Source of the DNA: an uncultured Eubacteriales bacterium
Lineage (GTDB): Bacteria > Bacillota > Clostridia > Oscillospirales > Acutalibacteraceae
NCBI GenBank assembly: GCA_934446475.1
Contig: CAKSEH010000002.1
Coordinates: 62,001-126,000 of the forward strand
Length of the DNA: 64,000 nucleotides
Reading direction: 5' to 3'
Shown here: one piece after another, positions 39,624 through 50,294 of the stretch
How positions within the stretch are numbered: position 1 is the stretch's first letter
How the letters are laid out: each line of letters begins with the position of its first letter
Program-made: the position numbers and the translations under genes
The notes under the pieces: model-generated
Told to the model about the DNA's origin: nothing
Seen by the model: only the letters and a program-made list of their open reading frames with translations
The model's database searches: none

Positions 39624-40540
39624 TTGTTTTCTCCGATATCAAATATACCGTCCGCAAACTCGGAGGCGTTAAAAGGCTGAAGATCGTCTATACCCTCGCC
39701 TACACCGACAAACTTGACCGGTATTCCGAGTTCATCGTGTATTGCAACAACTATTCCGCCCTTTGCCGTACCGTCAAGCTTGGTAAGAATTATTCCGGTT
39801 ATATTTGTAACATTTTTAAATTCTTTTGCCTGATTAACCGCATTTTGTCCTGTTGCCGCATCAAGCACAAGTAGAGTTTCAATATCCGCATCCGGCAGTT
39901 CTCTGTTTATTACACGGTTTATCTTTGCAAGCTCTTCCATAAGATTTTTTTTGTTATGAAGTCTGCCGGCGGTATCGCAAATAATAACATCCGCTCCTTT
40001 TGCCTTAGCGGAAGCAATTGTGTCAAAAACAACAGAGGCAGGGTCCGTACCGTCGACCGAGCGAACCATATTAACATCTGCCCTTTGCGCCCAGATGCCG
40101 AGCTGATCGGCAGCCGCCGCCCTGAATGTATCGGCTGCGCCGAGCACTACTTTTTTCCCTTCCGATTTGAGCATAAGAGCAAGCTTTCCTATGGAGGTTG
40201 TCTTACCAACGCCGTTTACCCCGATAACAAGTATAACCGATGGCTTGGTTTCAAGTTTTAATCCCTCATCTTCTCCGAGCATATCTACAATTATATCGTG
40301 CATATATTCTTTGATAACCTTAGGATCGGTAGCACCGTTTTCCTTAACTTTTTTCCGAAGTCTCTCACATATATTAAGCGAAGTCGTAACTCCTATATCG
40401 GACATAACAAGCAACTCTTCAAGCTCTTCAAAAAGCTCTTCATCTATCTTTGTAAAGCTATTGATGATACTTGTTACTCCTGATGAAATTGAATTTTTGG
40501 TCTTAATAAGACCGGCTTTGATTTTGCTGAAAAAGCCCAT
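39620..40540 (-). CDS. ftsY: Signal recognition particle receptor FtsY
   Basis: A 306-residue SRP GTPase that docks ribosome-SRP complexes at the membrane. The N domain is followed by G1 GVNGVGKTTSIGKLA, DTFRAAAADQL, G3 DTAGRLHNK, G4 TKLDGTAKGG and the closing GVGEGIDDLQPF. It lacks the long acidic N-terminal domain of the E. coli protein, as usual in Firmicutes. It follows smc by 16 bases. Confidence 0.97.
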   Translation of the reverse strand: MGFFSKIKAGLIKTKNSISSGVTSIINSFTKIDEELFEELEELLVMSDIGVTTSLNICERLRKKVKENGATDPKVIKEYMHDIIVDMLGEDEGLKLETKPSVILVIGVNGVGKTTSIGKLALMLKSEGKKVVLGAADTFRAAAADQLGIWAQRADVNMVRSVDGTDPASVVFDTIASAKAKGADVIICDTAGRLHNKKNLMEELAKINRVINRELPDADIETLLVLDAATGQNAVNQAKEFKNVTNITGIILTKLDGTAKGGIVVAIHDELGIPVKFVGVGEGIDDLQPFNASEFADGIFDIGENK

Positions 40541-40556
40541 AATATCTTCCTTTCGA

Positions 40557-43500
40557 TCAAGCGGTCTGATTTTCTGTCATCAATTTTTTCTCAAGCTCCG
40601 AAACATTAAGTTCAAGCAGTTTCGTAACGCCTTTCTCCTGCATAGTTACGCCGTAAAGCATATCGGCAGCTTCCATCGTACCTCTTCTGTGGGTAACGCA
40701 TATAAACTGTGTCGGAAATCCGGACTGCTTCATAAAATCGGCAAATCTGTCAACATTTATGTCATCAAGCGCAGTATCAACCTCGTCAAGGAAGCAGAAC
40801 GGCGGCGGATTTACCTGCATTATTGCAAAATAAATCGACAGTGCGACAAGCGCTTTTTCACCGCCCGAAAGTCCCTCAAGGCTCGGAACATTTTTACCCG
40901 GCAATCTTGCCTCGATATCTATTCCGCTTTCAAGGATATTATCGGGATCGCTTAATTTAATAGATGCTTCTCCGCCTCCGAAAAGAGAAACAAAGGTCTT
41001 TTTAAAGTAAGTATTTATCTTTTCAAAACCTAAAACAAAAAGTTCCTTCATTTGTGTTGTAAGCTGGTTTATAAGCTTATGAAGTTCTTTGCGTGACGTC
41101 TCGACATCGTCGATCTGCGATTTTAGGAAATCATATCTTTCCTTTACCTCTTTATACTCCTCTATTGCCGAAACATTGACATTTCCGAGCGAGCGTATTT
41201 TAGTTTTGATATCCGCAAGATTTTTCTTCGCCTCTGCGGGTTTATCGATTTTAATACCCACCCCTTCGGCTTCGGTTTTTGTAAGATTATACTCATCATA
41301 AAGCTTTCTTACAACCTCGTCATACTCGTTCATCATCACATTTTTGCGTTCGGTAAGCCTTGCTATCTCTCCGCCTGTTTGTTCTCTTAAAAGGGTTTTA
41401 TCTCTTTCTTCACCCCTTAAAGCAACGCCTGCTTTTTCGGTTTCATTGCGTTTATCCATAAGAGACGATATGTTGTCGTTTCTCTTCAAAATTTCCGCCC
41501 TTAAAGTATCGATCTGTTCTTCGGCTGATTTTATATCCGCCGAAAGGTTTTTGTTTTTATCTAAGACCGAGGAAATTTCATTTTCGATTTCTTTAATCCT
41601 GAGCATTCGGTCATTTACCGCTGCTTTGCAGTTTTCAATATCGGCGAGCAGAGCGGTTTTGTCCTTATCTGCAGCAATAAGTTTAAGTTTAAGTTCTGTT
41701 ATATCTGATGAAATTGCTTCCCGTTTTGAAGAAATTGAAGTTCTACCGCTCGTCATTTCATCAATTTTAAGCTGCAATGCCGCCTTATCGTTCTCGATTT
41801 GAGCTATTTCCTTAGCGGCATTTGCCGAAGTTTCCTTTAAAAGCTTTAATTTTTCATCACTGCCCTGTTTTTCCTCATTTAAAGCGGAAAGTTCATCGTT
41901 TGACGCCGAAAGCAGCTCTTCAAGTCTTTTAAGTTCGGCAAGCGCACGGATTTTATCTTCATTTGCGGTTGTAAGTTCCGATTTTACGGCAACAATATCC
42001 GCATTTGTGGCGTTAAGAGCCGCAGACGCATTTAAAACATCTTTCTCACTCTGTTCAAATTTTATACGAAGTTTGTCGATATCCTCGCTTATTCTCGTTA
42101 TATCGGTCTTACGGCTCAGTATACCTGCTTGCTTAACAAGCGAGCCGCCGGTAAGCGAGCCGCCTAAGTTTACAACCTGTCCGTCAAGAGTTACCACTTT
42201 AATTCTGTAACCGTTCTTCTTGGCAAGCGAAACGGCACTGTCAATATCCTCAGTAACAACCGTTCCTCCGAGGAGTGATTTTATTATTTGAGAATATTTA
42301 TCATCCGCTCTGACAAGCTCGTTTGCGATACCGATGTAACCGTAAGCACCGTCAAAATCGCCGTTCTTAAAATCCTTTCCTTTCACGGAATCAATAGGTA
42401 AAAATGTTGCTCTGCCTGCATTGTTCTTTTTAAGATAAGCTATTGCACGCTTGGCGTCCGCTTCGGTATCTACCACAATATTCTGAATATTATTTCCGAG
42501 TGCAGTTTCAATTGCTACCGAATATTTTTTATCGACACCTATAAGGTTTGAGACCGTACCGTGTATGCCGCTCAAAATACCTTTATTGCCCTCCGATATT
42601 ACGGATTTAACAGCGTGTGAAAAGCCCTCCATATTATTTTCAAGTTCGGTAAGTATCTGCAGTCTGCGGCGTTTTGCTTCAATATCGAGCCGTATTTCTT
42701 CCGACTGCTTTTTAAGTTTTTCCAGATTTTCGTTTTTAGAAGAAACAAGCAGCTCATATCCTTTGAGTGAATTTGAGCAGGAAACCGTTGTCTCTTCGAT
42801 TTTCTTCAGAAGGTCATTCGTCTGTGAGATTTCGTTTTCAAATCCGATTATATCGTCTTTTGCCTTAAGTATCGAAGTGTCTATAACATCTTTTCTTAAG
42901 CTTATTTCTTCCGCAGACGTATCGGCGGTAACCATAGAAACACGCTTATCGGCGCTCTTTGCCGCAAGAGCGTTAAGAGACTTTATAGCCTCTTCAATTT
43001 GCAAAGAAATGCCTTCACTGTCGGTCAAAAGCCCCGAAAGCTCGTGCTCAAGAGAAGCAAGTTTTTCATTAAGACTTTCGATTTCTAAGGTCTTTTGTTC
43101 GGCTAGCGCAGAAGTTGCCTGAATTTTTTCGTCGGCCTGACTGTCACTCAGCGTAAGCTGAGACATTTCTTCTCTCAGACGGTTTTCAAGATCCTTATTA
43201 TGAGTTATTGTATTTTTAATTACGGTTATATTGCTTTCAAGCTTTACGATATTTTCATTGTCTGCCGATATAGCAGTCCGCTCCTGCTCAATAAGCGAGG
43301 TGTATTTTGTAAATTCGGCAGTATTTTGTTCTACCTGTTTATCAAAATCGCCGAGCGAGTCCTCTATTTCTTTATATCTGAGTTTTGCAGCGGAAATTTT
43401 GCTTTCCTGATTTCTGAGCGCCTCTTTTGAATTGTCGAGTGTATACAGCCAGAGCCCGATCTCAAGTTTTTTCTTATCCTCTGCAAGAAGCAAAAATTTC

Positions 43501-44138
43501 TGCGCCTTTTCGCTTTGAACGGAGAGAGGCCCCACCCTTGATTCAAGCTCGTCCATAATATCTTTAAGGCGCAGAAGATTATCCTCTGCGGCAAGCAATT
43601 TACGTTCTGCCTCGGTTTTGCGGTAACGGTATTTCGATATTCCGGAGGCTTCTTCAAATATGTCTCTGCGTTCATCGGATTTTGAACTTATAATATTATC
43701 TATTTTACCCTGACCTATCATAGAATAACCGTCTCTTCCGAGTCCGGTATCCATAAACAGCTCGTGAACATCTTTAAGTCGCACCGAAACATTGTTTATA
43801 AGGTACTCACTTTCGTGAGAACGGTAATATCTTCGTGTTACCGATACGGAATCGTTATCAAAATTCAAGGTACGGTCGGAATTATCGATATTGAGAGTTA
43901 CTTCGCAAAAACCGTGCGGACGGCGTGTGTCCGTACCGCCGAATATAACATCCTCCATAGACTGCCCTCTGAGGCTTTTAGAGGACTGTTCGCCGAGGAC
44001 CCATCTTACAGCATCGGAAATATTGCTTTTCCCGCTGCCGTTAGGACCGACAACTGCAGTAATACCCTTTCCGAATTTAAGTATCGTCTTATCCGCAAAG
44101 GACTTAAATCCCTGTACCTGAATTGAGCTCAGAAGCAT
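40557..44138 (-). CDS. smc: Chromosome segregation protein SMC
   Basis: An 1193-residue SMC ATPase that, with ScpAB, compacts and separates chromosomes. N-terminal head: GPNGSGKSNISDAVRWVLGEQ. Two long coiled coils flank a hinge (about residues 510-660, with GYGIxIxxELVR-like and GGSLTGGS segments). C-terminal head: signature LSGGEKALVALS and Walker B FCFLDEVDTALDD. Length and order are canonical. It begins four bases after the radical SAM gene. Confidence 0.98.
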   Translation of the reverse strand: MLLSSIQVQGFKSFADKTILKFGKGITAVVGPNGSGKSNISDAVRWVLGEQSSKSLRGQSMEDVIFGGTDTRRPHGFCEVTLNIDNSDRTLNFDNDSVSVTRRYYRSHESEYLINNVSVRLKDVHELFMDTGLGRDGYSMIGQGKIDNIISSKSDERRDIFEEASGISKYRYRKTEAERKLLAAEDNLLRLKDIMDELESRVGPLSVQSEKAQKFLLLAEDKKKLEIGLWLYTLDNSKEALRNQESKISAAKLRYKEIEDSLGDFDKQVEQNTAEFTKYTSLIEQERTAISADNENIVKLESNITVIKNTITHNKDLENRLREEMSQLTLSDSQADEKIQATSALAEQKTLEIESLNEKLASLEHELSGLLTDSEGISLQIEEAIKSLNALAAKSADKRVSMVTADTSAEEISLRKDVIDTSILKAKDDIIGFENEISQTNDLLKKIEETTVSCSNSLKGYELLVSSKNENLEKLKKQSEEIRLDIEAKRRRLQILTELENNMEGFSHAVKSVISEGNKGILSGIHGTVSNLIGVDKKYSVAIETALGNNIQNIVVDTEADAKRAIAYLKKNNAGRATFLPIDSVKGKDFKNGDFDGAYGYIGIANELVRADDKYSQIIKSLLGGTVVTEDIDSAVSLAKKNGYRIKVVTLDGQVVNLGGSLTGGSLVKQAGILSRKTDITRISEDIDKLRIKFEQSEKDVLNASAALNATNADIVAVKSELTTANEDKIRALAELKRLEELLSASNDELSALNEEKQGSDEKLKLLKETSANAAKEIAQIENDKAALQLKIDEMTSGRTSISSKREAISSDITELKLKLIAADKDKTALLADIENCKAAVNDRMLRIKEIENEISSVLDKNKNLSADIKSAEEQIDTLRAEILKRNDNISSLMDKRNETEKAGVALRGEERDKTLLREQTGGEIARLTERKNVMMNEYDEVVRKLYDEYNLTKTEAEGVGIKIDKPAEAKKNLADIKTKIRSLGNVNVSAIEEYKEVKERYDFLKSQIDDVETSRKELHKLINQLTTQMKELFVLGFEKINTYFKKTFVSLFGGGEASIKLSDPDNILESGIDIEARLPGKNVPSLEGLSGGEKALVALSIYFAIMQVNPPPFCFLDEVDTALDDINVDRFADFMKQSGFPTQFICVTHRRGTMEAADMLYGVTMQEKGVTKLLELNVSELEKKLMTENQTA

Positions 44139-44142
44139 CAGC

Positions 44143-45135
44143 TTAGCTCCTTTCTGTTTTTACCGTATTTTTTGGAAGAGTTTCATCCGGCTTAACAACG
44201 CAGGAAAAGCCGAGCTGAGCAAGTTTTTTAATATTTATTCTTTTTTGTCCCGTCATTTTCGAAACATCCGACGGGTTAACATATATTATGTAATTTCCCG
44301 CTTCACAGAGTTTATCTTTTACTCTTTTAAACAACATTTCGGAATAGCAAAGCTCTGAAAAAGCGGGGTGCCACGGACCTGCCAGATAAGAATCGGGTTC
44401 TATTGAATGAAGCCCCAGCCTTATGACTTTTATATCGGTCCGTTCAAACATTTCAAGTAACTTTACCGCAAGATTTACTGCGTCTTCAAGTGATTGCGGT
44501 TTATAAAAACCGTCTGCATAAAGCGCTGCAAGGTAAGTATCTTTTAAAACAATCGTAGGATATATTCTCACCGTATCCGGTTTAAGTTTGATTATATCGG
44601 CAGCTGTTTTAAGAGATCTTTCATCTGTATCGCCGTAAAGTCCCGTCATCATCTGAAGTCCTAAGGAAAATCCGTATTCTTTTATAAGCAATGAAGAACG
44701 CACAACATCCTGAGCCGTGTGTCCTCTGTTGTTCTTCTTTAAAACAGTTTCGTTAAGGCTCTGAGCTCCAAGCTCAATCGAGGTAACATTATACTTTTTA
44801 AGAAGTGACAATATCTCATCATTTATAGCGTCCGGCCGAGTGGAAATTCTTATACCGCAAGCCTTTCCCTCATCAATATGTCTTGAGGCTGCTTTAAGCA
44901 GAGCGGTCATATACTGCCTGTTTATTGCAGTAAAACTACCGCCGAAAAAGGCGATTTCTCCGTTTTTAGGGTCGTAATTTTTGCTGTTTAAGGCAGTTTC
45001 AACCGCCTTGTCGACATCTTCTTCTCTCGGAGCTTTAAATGTTCCCGTTATATGCCTTTGATTACAAAAGCTGCACATATTCGGACAACCTATATGAGGA
45101 ACAAAAATCGAAATATTTGAGTGCGAAGGTGTCAT
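44143..45135 (-). CDS. Radical SAM protein, Elp3-like
   Basis: A 330-residue radical SAM protein with the cluster motif CPNMCSFCNQ near the N-terminus, AFFGGSFTAI and EIGAQS-like ELGAQSLNETVL. It resembles the radical SAM half of Elp3 but lacks the acetyltransferase half. Its place between rnc and smc is common in Firmicutes. Its substrate is not established. The start overlaps the rnc end by four bases. Confidence 0.88.
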   Translation of the reverse strand: MTPSHSNISIFVPHIGCPNMCSFCNQRHITGTFKAPREEDVDKAVETALNSKNYDPKNGEIAFFGGSFTAINRQYMTALLKAASRHIDEGKACGIRISTRPDAINDEILSLLKKYNVTSIELGAQSLNETVLKKNNRGHTAQDVVRSSLLIKEYGFSLGLQMMTGLYGDTDERSLKTAADIIKLKPDTVRIYPTIVLKDTYLAALYADGFYKPQSLEDAVNLAVKLLEMFERTDIKVIRLGLHSIEPDSYLAGPWHPAFSELCYSEMLFKRVKDKLCEAGNYIIYVNPSDVSKMTGQKRINIKKLAQLGFSCVVKPDETLPKNTVKTERS

Positions 45136-45812
45136 ATATCCTCACCCATAAGGCTGAGCGCCTGTTTTGCCGCCATTTGCTCCGCCTGTTTTTTGCTCTT
45201 ACCCGTTCCCGTACCTATAGTATTGGAATTAAGCCTTACCTCAACGGTAAAGCTCTTATTATGATCGGGTCCGCTCTCGGCTGTGAGGACATAATTTACC
45301 GATTCTTCGGGATTACGTTGAATTATTTCCTGAAGAAGTGTCTTATAGTCCTTAAAAATATCATCGTCGCCGTGTTCAAGTTCCCTTAAAACAAAGCGCA
45401 TAACGTGAGCTCTTGCAACTTCCATACCGCCGTCAAGATACATAGCCGCAAGAACCGCCTCAAATGCATCCGCAAGTATAGAATCTCTTTCTCTGCCGCC
45501 GCCTTTTTCTTCGCCTTTACCGAGCATCAGATAATCACCTATTTTAAGTTCTCTCGAAAAGACGCAAAGTGCCTTTTCGCATACAAGCGATGCTCTGAGT
45601 TTTGTAAGTTCTCCTTCCGGCATTTTCGGAAAACGCTTGAATATATGTTCCGAAACAATTATCGAAAGAACGGAATCTCCGAGAAATTCAAGTCTTTCAT
45701 TAGAGGAAAATCCGTTTCTCACTTCATTTGCGTAAGAAGAATGGGTAAGTGCGTTTTTTAAAAGCCGTATATCTTTAAATTTATAGTTAAGTCTGTTTTC
45801 AAGCGACTCCAT
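45132..45812 (-). CDS. rnc: Ribonuclease III
   Basis: A 226-residue double-strand-specific endonuclease for rRNA processing. The catalytic signature ERLEFLGDSVL is at about residues 40-50, with the second acidic pair in DAFEAVLAAMYLDGG. A double-stranded RNA-binding domain is at the C-terminus (GTGTGKSKKQAEQMAAKQAL). Length is standard. It starts 15 bases after plsX. Confidence 0.98.
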   Translation of the reverse strand: MESLENRLNYKFKDIRLLKNALTHSSYANEVRNGFSSNERLEFLGDSVLSIIVSEHIFKRFPKMPEGELTKLRASLVCEKALCVFSRELKIGDYLMLGKGEEKGGGRERDSILADAFEAVLAAMYLDGGMEVARAHVMRFVLRELEHGDDDIFKDYKTLLQEIIQRNPEESVNYVLTAESGPDHNKSFTVEVRLNSNTIGTGTGKSKKQAEQMAAKQALSLMGEDI

Positions 45813-45827
45813 ATAAAATCACTTCCG

Positions 45828-46817
45828 TTATATTAAGTCTTTTGTTATCTTTGCAATTACTTCGTTTTCAACTATTTGTTTTGCCTGACGAATTGCATTT
45901 TTAACGGCTCTTGCATCCGAGCTTCCGTGTGCTTTTACAACCGGTTTCGAAACGCCGAGCAGCAAAGCGCCCCCGACCTCGGAACTGTCCATCATACCTT
46001 TAAGCTGATATAAGTCCTTCTTTATAACAGCCGCTGCAAGCTTGTTGAGCGGTCTTTTATACAAAACCTGTTTTATCAGTTTAAAGAGCGTTACCGAAGT
46101 ACCTTCTATCAACTTTAAAGCTATATTTCCTGTAAATCCGTCAGTTATAACGGCATCGCAAACGCCTTTCGGCATTTCTCTTGATTCAACATTGCCGACA
46201 AAATTTACAGGCGCATTTGATAACAGTTTATAAGCTTCAAGCCTTAGCTCATCGCCCTTTGTATCTTCGGTACCGATGTTAAGCAGCCCTATTTTAGGAT
46301 TATTTATCCCTGCGACATTCTGCATATAAGCATTTGCCATTATCGCAAACTGATAAAGCATCTCCGGTCTGCATTCGGAATTTGCTCCCATATCCATAAG
46401 CATATACTTATTTCCGTTCGGAGCCGGCAGCAAACCGCCGAGAGCAGGCCGTTTTATGACCTTTATCCGTTTTACTATAAGTGTTCCTCCCACGACTACG
46501 GCACCCGTTGAACCTGCTGAAACAAACGCATCTGCCCTATCCTCGCTGAGTTCTTTAAAGGCAAGCGCCATTGAGGACTCACTGTGAGCTTTAAGGATAG
46601 AAGTGGGATCATCGTGCATTGTAATTACATCTTTGGTGTCAACCGTCTTAAGCTCGCCGTAAAACTCAAGAGAATTTTCATCAATTATTTTTTGTATCCG
46701 CTCACGGTCACCCGTAAGAGTTATCGAAACACCGTACTCAAGAGATGCAAGCGATGCCCCCTTAACTATTTCTTCCGGCGCATTATCTCCGCCGAAAGCG
46801 TCAACTGCAATTCTCAT
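45828..46817 (-). CDS. plsX: Phosphate acyltransferase PlsX
   Basis: A 329-residue enzyme that makes acyl-phosphate from acyl-ACP, the first step of phospholipid synthesis in Firmicutes. Marks are MRIAVDAFGGDNAPEEIVKGA, ASxRxAxxLxK-like MALAFKELSEDRADAFVSAGSTGA, and ANSECRPEML. In many relatives fabD, fabG and acpP stand between plsX and rnc; here plsX is followed directly by rnc. GGAGT precedes the start. Confidence 0.97.
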   Translation of the reverse strand: MRIAVDAFGGDNAPEEIVKGASLASLEYGVSITLTGDRERIQKIIDENSLEFYGELKTVDTKDVITMHDDPTSILKAHSESSMALAFKELSEDRADAFVSAGSTGAVVVGGTLIVKRIKVIKRPALGGLLPAPNGNKYMLMDMGANSECRPEMLYQFAIMANAYMQNVAGINNPKIGLLNIGTEDTKGDELRLEAYKLLSNAPVNFVGNVESREMPKGVCDAVITDGFTGNIALKLIEGTSVTLFKLIKQVLYKRPLNKLAAAVIKKDLYQLKGMMDSSEVGGALLLGVSKPVVKAHGSSDARAVKNAIRQAKQIVENEVIAKITKDLI

Positions 46818-46883
46818 ATTTTTACTCCTTTTGTAATCACATTGCCCTGAAATCAGGTTTAATGCCGAATAATCAAATACTTT

Positions 46884-48194
46884 TTATCCTGCGCAGAAAT
46901 TATCTTTATACCAATCAAGCGAACGCTTTGAAAATGCCGCATATCTTTCCCGCTTGTCCCTTATATGCTCGGAAAGCACAGGCATTATGCCGAAATTTGC
47001 GCCCATAGGCTGAAAATCAACAACGGTGGGATCGGTTATATAATTCAAAAGAGCGCCTATCATAGTAAATTCCGGCAAAATAAGCGGTTTTCTGCCGAGT
47101 ATGTAATCTGCGGCATTGATACCGGCTGCTATTCCGCTGGCTGCAGACTCCATATAGCCCTCCACACCCGATAACTGCCCTGCAACAAACACATTCGGCT
47201 TTTTTATTACCGATAGGTTTTTATCTATAAGTCGGGGTGAATTTATGAAAGTGTTGCGGTGCATAACGCCGTAACGCACGAATTCGGCATTCTCAAGACC
47301 CGGTATCATTGAAAAGACTCTCTTTTGTTCGGGGAATTTAAGATTTGTTTGAAAACCCACAATATTGTAAAGAGTATCCGACGAATTATCCTGCCTGAGC
47401 TGCACCACAGCCCACGGGCGATGTCCCGTTCTCGGGTCTTTAAGTCCGACAGGTTTTAACGGACCGAATCTTATAGAATCCTCTCCACGCTTTGCCAGCA
47501 CCTCAACCGGCATACATCCCTCATAAACCTTAAACGGTTTATCAAAACTGTGAAGCGGTGCCGTTTCGGCATTTATAAGTTCATTGTAGAAATTTTCGTA
47601 TTCTTCCTTGTTTAAAGGACAGTTGATATAATCTCCGCCCTCCCCCTCTTTATACCGAGAAGCTACAAAGGCTTTTGAAAAATCAATACTGCTTTTTTCA
47701 ACAATGGGAGCCGCCGCATCATAGAAGCTGAGAGATTCTTCACCGAAAAAACGCTCAAGGTCTTTTGCGAGCAAACTGTCGGTAAGAGGACCCGTTGCAA
47801 TAACGGTTACTCCATTTTCGTCAATTTCATTTACGATTTCGTGCTTTACATTTATGTTTGGGTGATTGTTTACGGTTTCGGTGACAAACGCCGAAAAACT
47901 TTCTCTGTCTACCGCAAGCGCACCGCCTGCCGGAACCGAACATGTATCGGCAGCCTTAAGGCAGACCGAGCCTAATATTCTCATTTCCTCTTTCAAAAGA
48001 CCTGCGGCAGAATCTATCCTCGATGCTTTAAGGGAATTAGAGCAAACCAGTTCCGCAAGCATATCCGATTTATGTGCAGGCGAATGTTTGAGCGGTTTCA
48101 TTTCGTAAAGGTCTACCTTTATGCCGTTTTCCGCAAGCCTGTATGCAGCCTCGCATCCTGCAAGACCGCCGCCTATTACCTTTGCTTTATTCAT
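46884..48194 (-). CDS. trmFO: tRNA (uracil-54) methyltransferase, folate/FAD-dependent
   Basis: A 436-residue flavoprotein that makes ribothymidine at position 54 of tRNA with methylene-tetrahydrofolate. The FAD-binding start is VIGGGLAGCEAAYRLAENG, followed by YEMKP, ELVCSNSLKA and the late TPSVEGYMES-like LSGVEGYMESAASGIAAGINAA. The start overlaps the topA end by eight bases. Confidence 0.97.
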   Translation of the reverse strand: MNKAKVIGGGLAGCEAAYRLAENGIKVDLYEMKPLKHSPAHKSDMLAELVCSNSLKASRIDSAAGLLKEEMRILGSVCLKAADTCSVPAGGALAVDRESFSAFVTETVNNHPNINVKHEIVNEIDENGVTVIATGPLTDSLLAKDLERFFGEESLSFYDAAAPIVEKSSIDFSKAFVASRYKEGEGGDYINCPLNKEEYENFYNELINAETAPLHSFDKPFKVYEGCMPVEVLAKRGEDSIRFGPLKPVGLKDPRTGHRPWAVVQLRQDNSSDTLYNIVGFQTNLKFPEQKRVFSMIPGLENAEFVRYGVMHRNTFINSPRLIDKNLSVIKKPNVFVAGQLSGVEGYMESAASGIAAGINAADYILGRKPLILPEFTMIGALLNYITDPTVVDFQPMGANFGIMPVLSEHIRDKRERYAAFSKRSLDWYKDNFCAG

Positions 48195-50277
48195 CTTTCT
48201 TTCCTTTGGTCTTTTTTCTCGTAGGACACTCGGAATTCATACAGTATTTTCTGCCTCTTATTCCGTTTATTATATATCCTCCGCACTCCTTGCATATCTC
48301 GCCTGTCGGTATTCCGGGAGCGGCAAAATCGCAATTCGGGTAATTCGAACAGCCATAGAATTTCTTTCCTTTTTTGGATACCTTCTTAAGAAGCTTTCCG
48401 CCGCATTTCGGACACGGCTGAGTTACTTCGTCCTCCGGCATAGGCTTAGTGTTTTTACACTCCGGATAACCCGGGCACGCAAGGAATTTTCCGAACCTGC
48501 CGTTTTTAACGACCATTTTCCTGCCGCACTTTTCACATACAACATCGCTTTCAACTACCGGTATTTTAACGTGCTTACCGTCAAGCGAAGTCTCCGCTTT
48601 TTTATAAAGGCTGTCAAAATCACCGTAGAATTCACCTATTGTCTTTACCCAGTCAAGTTCTCCGGTTCCTATTTTGTCAAGCTTTTTTTCAAAACCTGCT
48701 GTAAATTTAACATCTACAATCGGCTTAAAGTACTCTGTCATCAGGTCCGATACGACCATACCGAGCTGCGTCGGTTTTAACTGTTTCTTTTCCCTCTCTA
48801 TATAACTTCTTTGCAAAATGTTTGAAATTATCGGAGCATAGGTTGAAGGTCTTCCTATACCGTTTTCATCAAGCGCCTTTATCAGAGTAGGTTCTGTATA
48901 ACGGGCAGGCGGCTGAGTAAAATGCTGATTAGGTGTAAGGCTTTTAAGTTTTAATATGTCCCCTGTTTTCATCTCGGGAAGAGCGCCTGTTTCCTCTTCA
49001 TCATCATCTTTGCCTTCGACATAAAGAGCTGTAAAGCCGTCAAACCTTACAGTATATCCGCTTGATTTAAAAAGATAGTCACCTGCGGTTATATCAACGG
49101 CAACCGTATCCTGAACGCAGGCTGCCATAAGCGATGCGATAAATCTCTCCCAAATAAGCTTATAAAGCTTATACTGTTCCGAGGTAAGCGCATCCTTCGC
49201 CTTATCGGGCGAAAGGCTTACAATAGTCGGTCTTATAGCCTCATGAGCATCCTGGGCACCGTTTTTTGTCTTGAAGTATCTTGGTTTTGAGGGATTATAA
49301 TTACTGCCGAAATTAGAACCTATATATTCGGCTGCGGCAGCTCTTGCCTCTTCGGAAATACGAAGAGAATCAGTACGCATATAAGTTATAAGACCTGTCA
49401 TACCGTAGCCCTTAACGTCAATTCCTTCATACAATTGCTGAGCTATGCTCATAGTACGCTTACCCGTAAATCCGAGCTTTCTTGAAGCCTCTTGCTGAAG
49501 GGTAGAAGTTATAAACGGAGGTGCGGGCTGACGGTTTCTGACTCCCTTTTTGACATTGCTTACGGTGTATACGGCGTTTTCAAGGCTGTTTACGATTTTC
49601 TGCGCCTCTTCGCCGTTGTTTATTGTTTCAAGTTTAGTTCCGTCCGCCATACCGAAAAGTTTTGAGTCAAAGGATTTTCTTCCGCTTTGAAGTTTAGCGT
49701 CAACCGACCAAAACTCATCGCTTTTAAAGGCTTCTATTTCACGCTCACGGTCAACAATAAGCCTTAGCGCAACGCTTTGCACACGGCCTGCCGAAAGACC
49801 GCTCTTAACCTTTTTCCAAAGAAACGGACTTAATTTATAACCGACTATTCTGTCAAGGACACGCCTTGCCTGCTGTGCGTTGACAAGATTGATATCTATT
49901 TTTCTAGGCGCTTTTATTCCCGCTTCTATACCGGTTTTTGTAATTTCGTTAAATGTGACACGGTCAACATCATCAAGGCTCAGTCCGAGTATTTGGGCAA
50001 GATGCCAGGAAATTGCTTCTCCTTCTCTATCCGGGTCGGTAGCGAGCAGCACACCGTCACTGTGCTCGGCAGCTTCTTTGAGCTCTTTGATAACGTCCTT
50101 CTTGTCCGGCATATTAAGATAATGCAGTTTAAATCCGTTATCAACATCAACACCCATTTTTGATTTAGGCAAATCTCTTATATGTCCTTTGGATGCCATA
50201 ATATCATAATCTTTACCGAGAACCTTTTTAATGCTCTTTATTTTCGAAGGTGACTCAACTATAACAAGCTTCGCCAT
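48187..50277 (-). CDS. topA: DNA topoisomerase I
   Basis: A 696-residue type IA topoisomerase that relaxes negative supercoils. The TOPRIM domain is at the start (KLVIVESPSKIKSIKKVLG, DPDREGEAISWHL). The catalytic Tyr is in GLITYMRTDS. Three C-terminal zinc motifs are CEKCG...CPGYPEC, CPKCG...CSNYPNC and CKECG...CMNSEC. ATG 50277 was chosen because AAGGAG is seven bases upstream; ATG 50283 is too close to it. Confidence 0.97.
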   Translation of the reverse strand: MAKLVIVESPSKIKSIKKVLGKDYDIMASKGHIRDLPKSKMGVDVDNGFKLHYLNMPDKKDVIKELKEAAEHSDGVLLATDPDREGEAISWHLAQILGLSLDDVDRVTFNEITKTGIEAGIKAPRKIDINLVNAQQARRVLDRIVGYKLSPFLWKKVKSGLSAGRVQSVALRLIVDREREIEAFKSDEFWSVDAKLQSGRKSFDSKLFGMADGTKLETINNGEEAQKIVNSLENAVYTVSNVKKGVRNRQPAPPFITSTLQQEASRKLGFTGKRTMSIAQQLYEGIDVKGYGMTGLITYMRTDSLRISEEARAAAAEYIGSNFGSNYNPSKPRYFKTKNGAQDAHEAIRPTIVSLSPDKAKDALTSEQYKLYKLIWERFIASLMAACVQDTVAVDITAGDYLFKSSGYTVRFDGFTALYVEGKDDDEEETGALPEMKTGDILKLKSLTPNQHFTQPPARYTEPTLIKALDENGIGRPSTYAPIISNILQRSYIEREKKQLKPTQLGMVVSDLMTEYFKPIVDVKFTAGFEKKLDKIGTGELDWVKTIGEFYGDFDSLYKKAETSLDGKHVKIPVVESDVVCEKCGRKMVVKNGRFGKFLACPGYPECKNTKPMPEDEVTQPCPKCGGKLLKKVSKKGKKFYGCSNYPNCDFAAPGIPTGEICKECGGYIINGIRGRKYCMNSECPTRKKTKGKKDE

Positions 50278-50294
50278 TATCATTCTCCTTATAT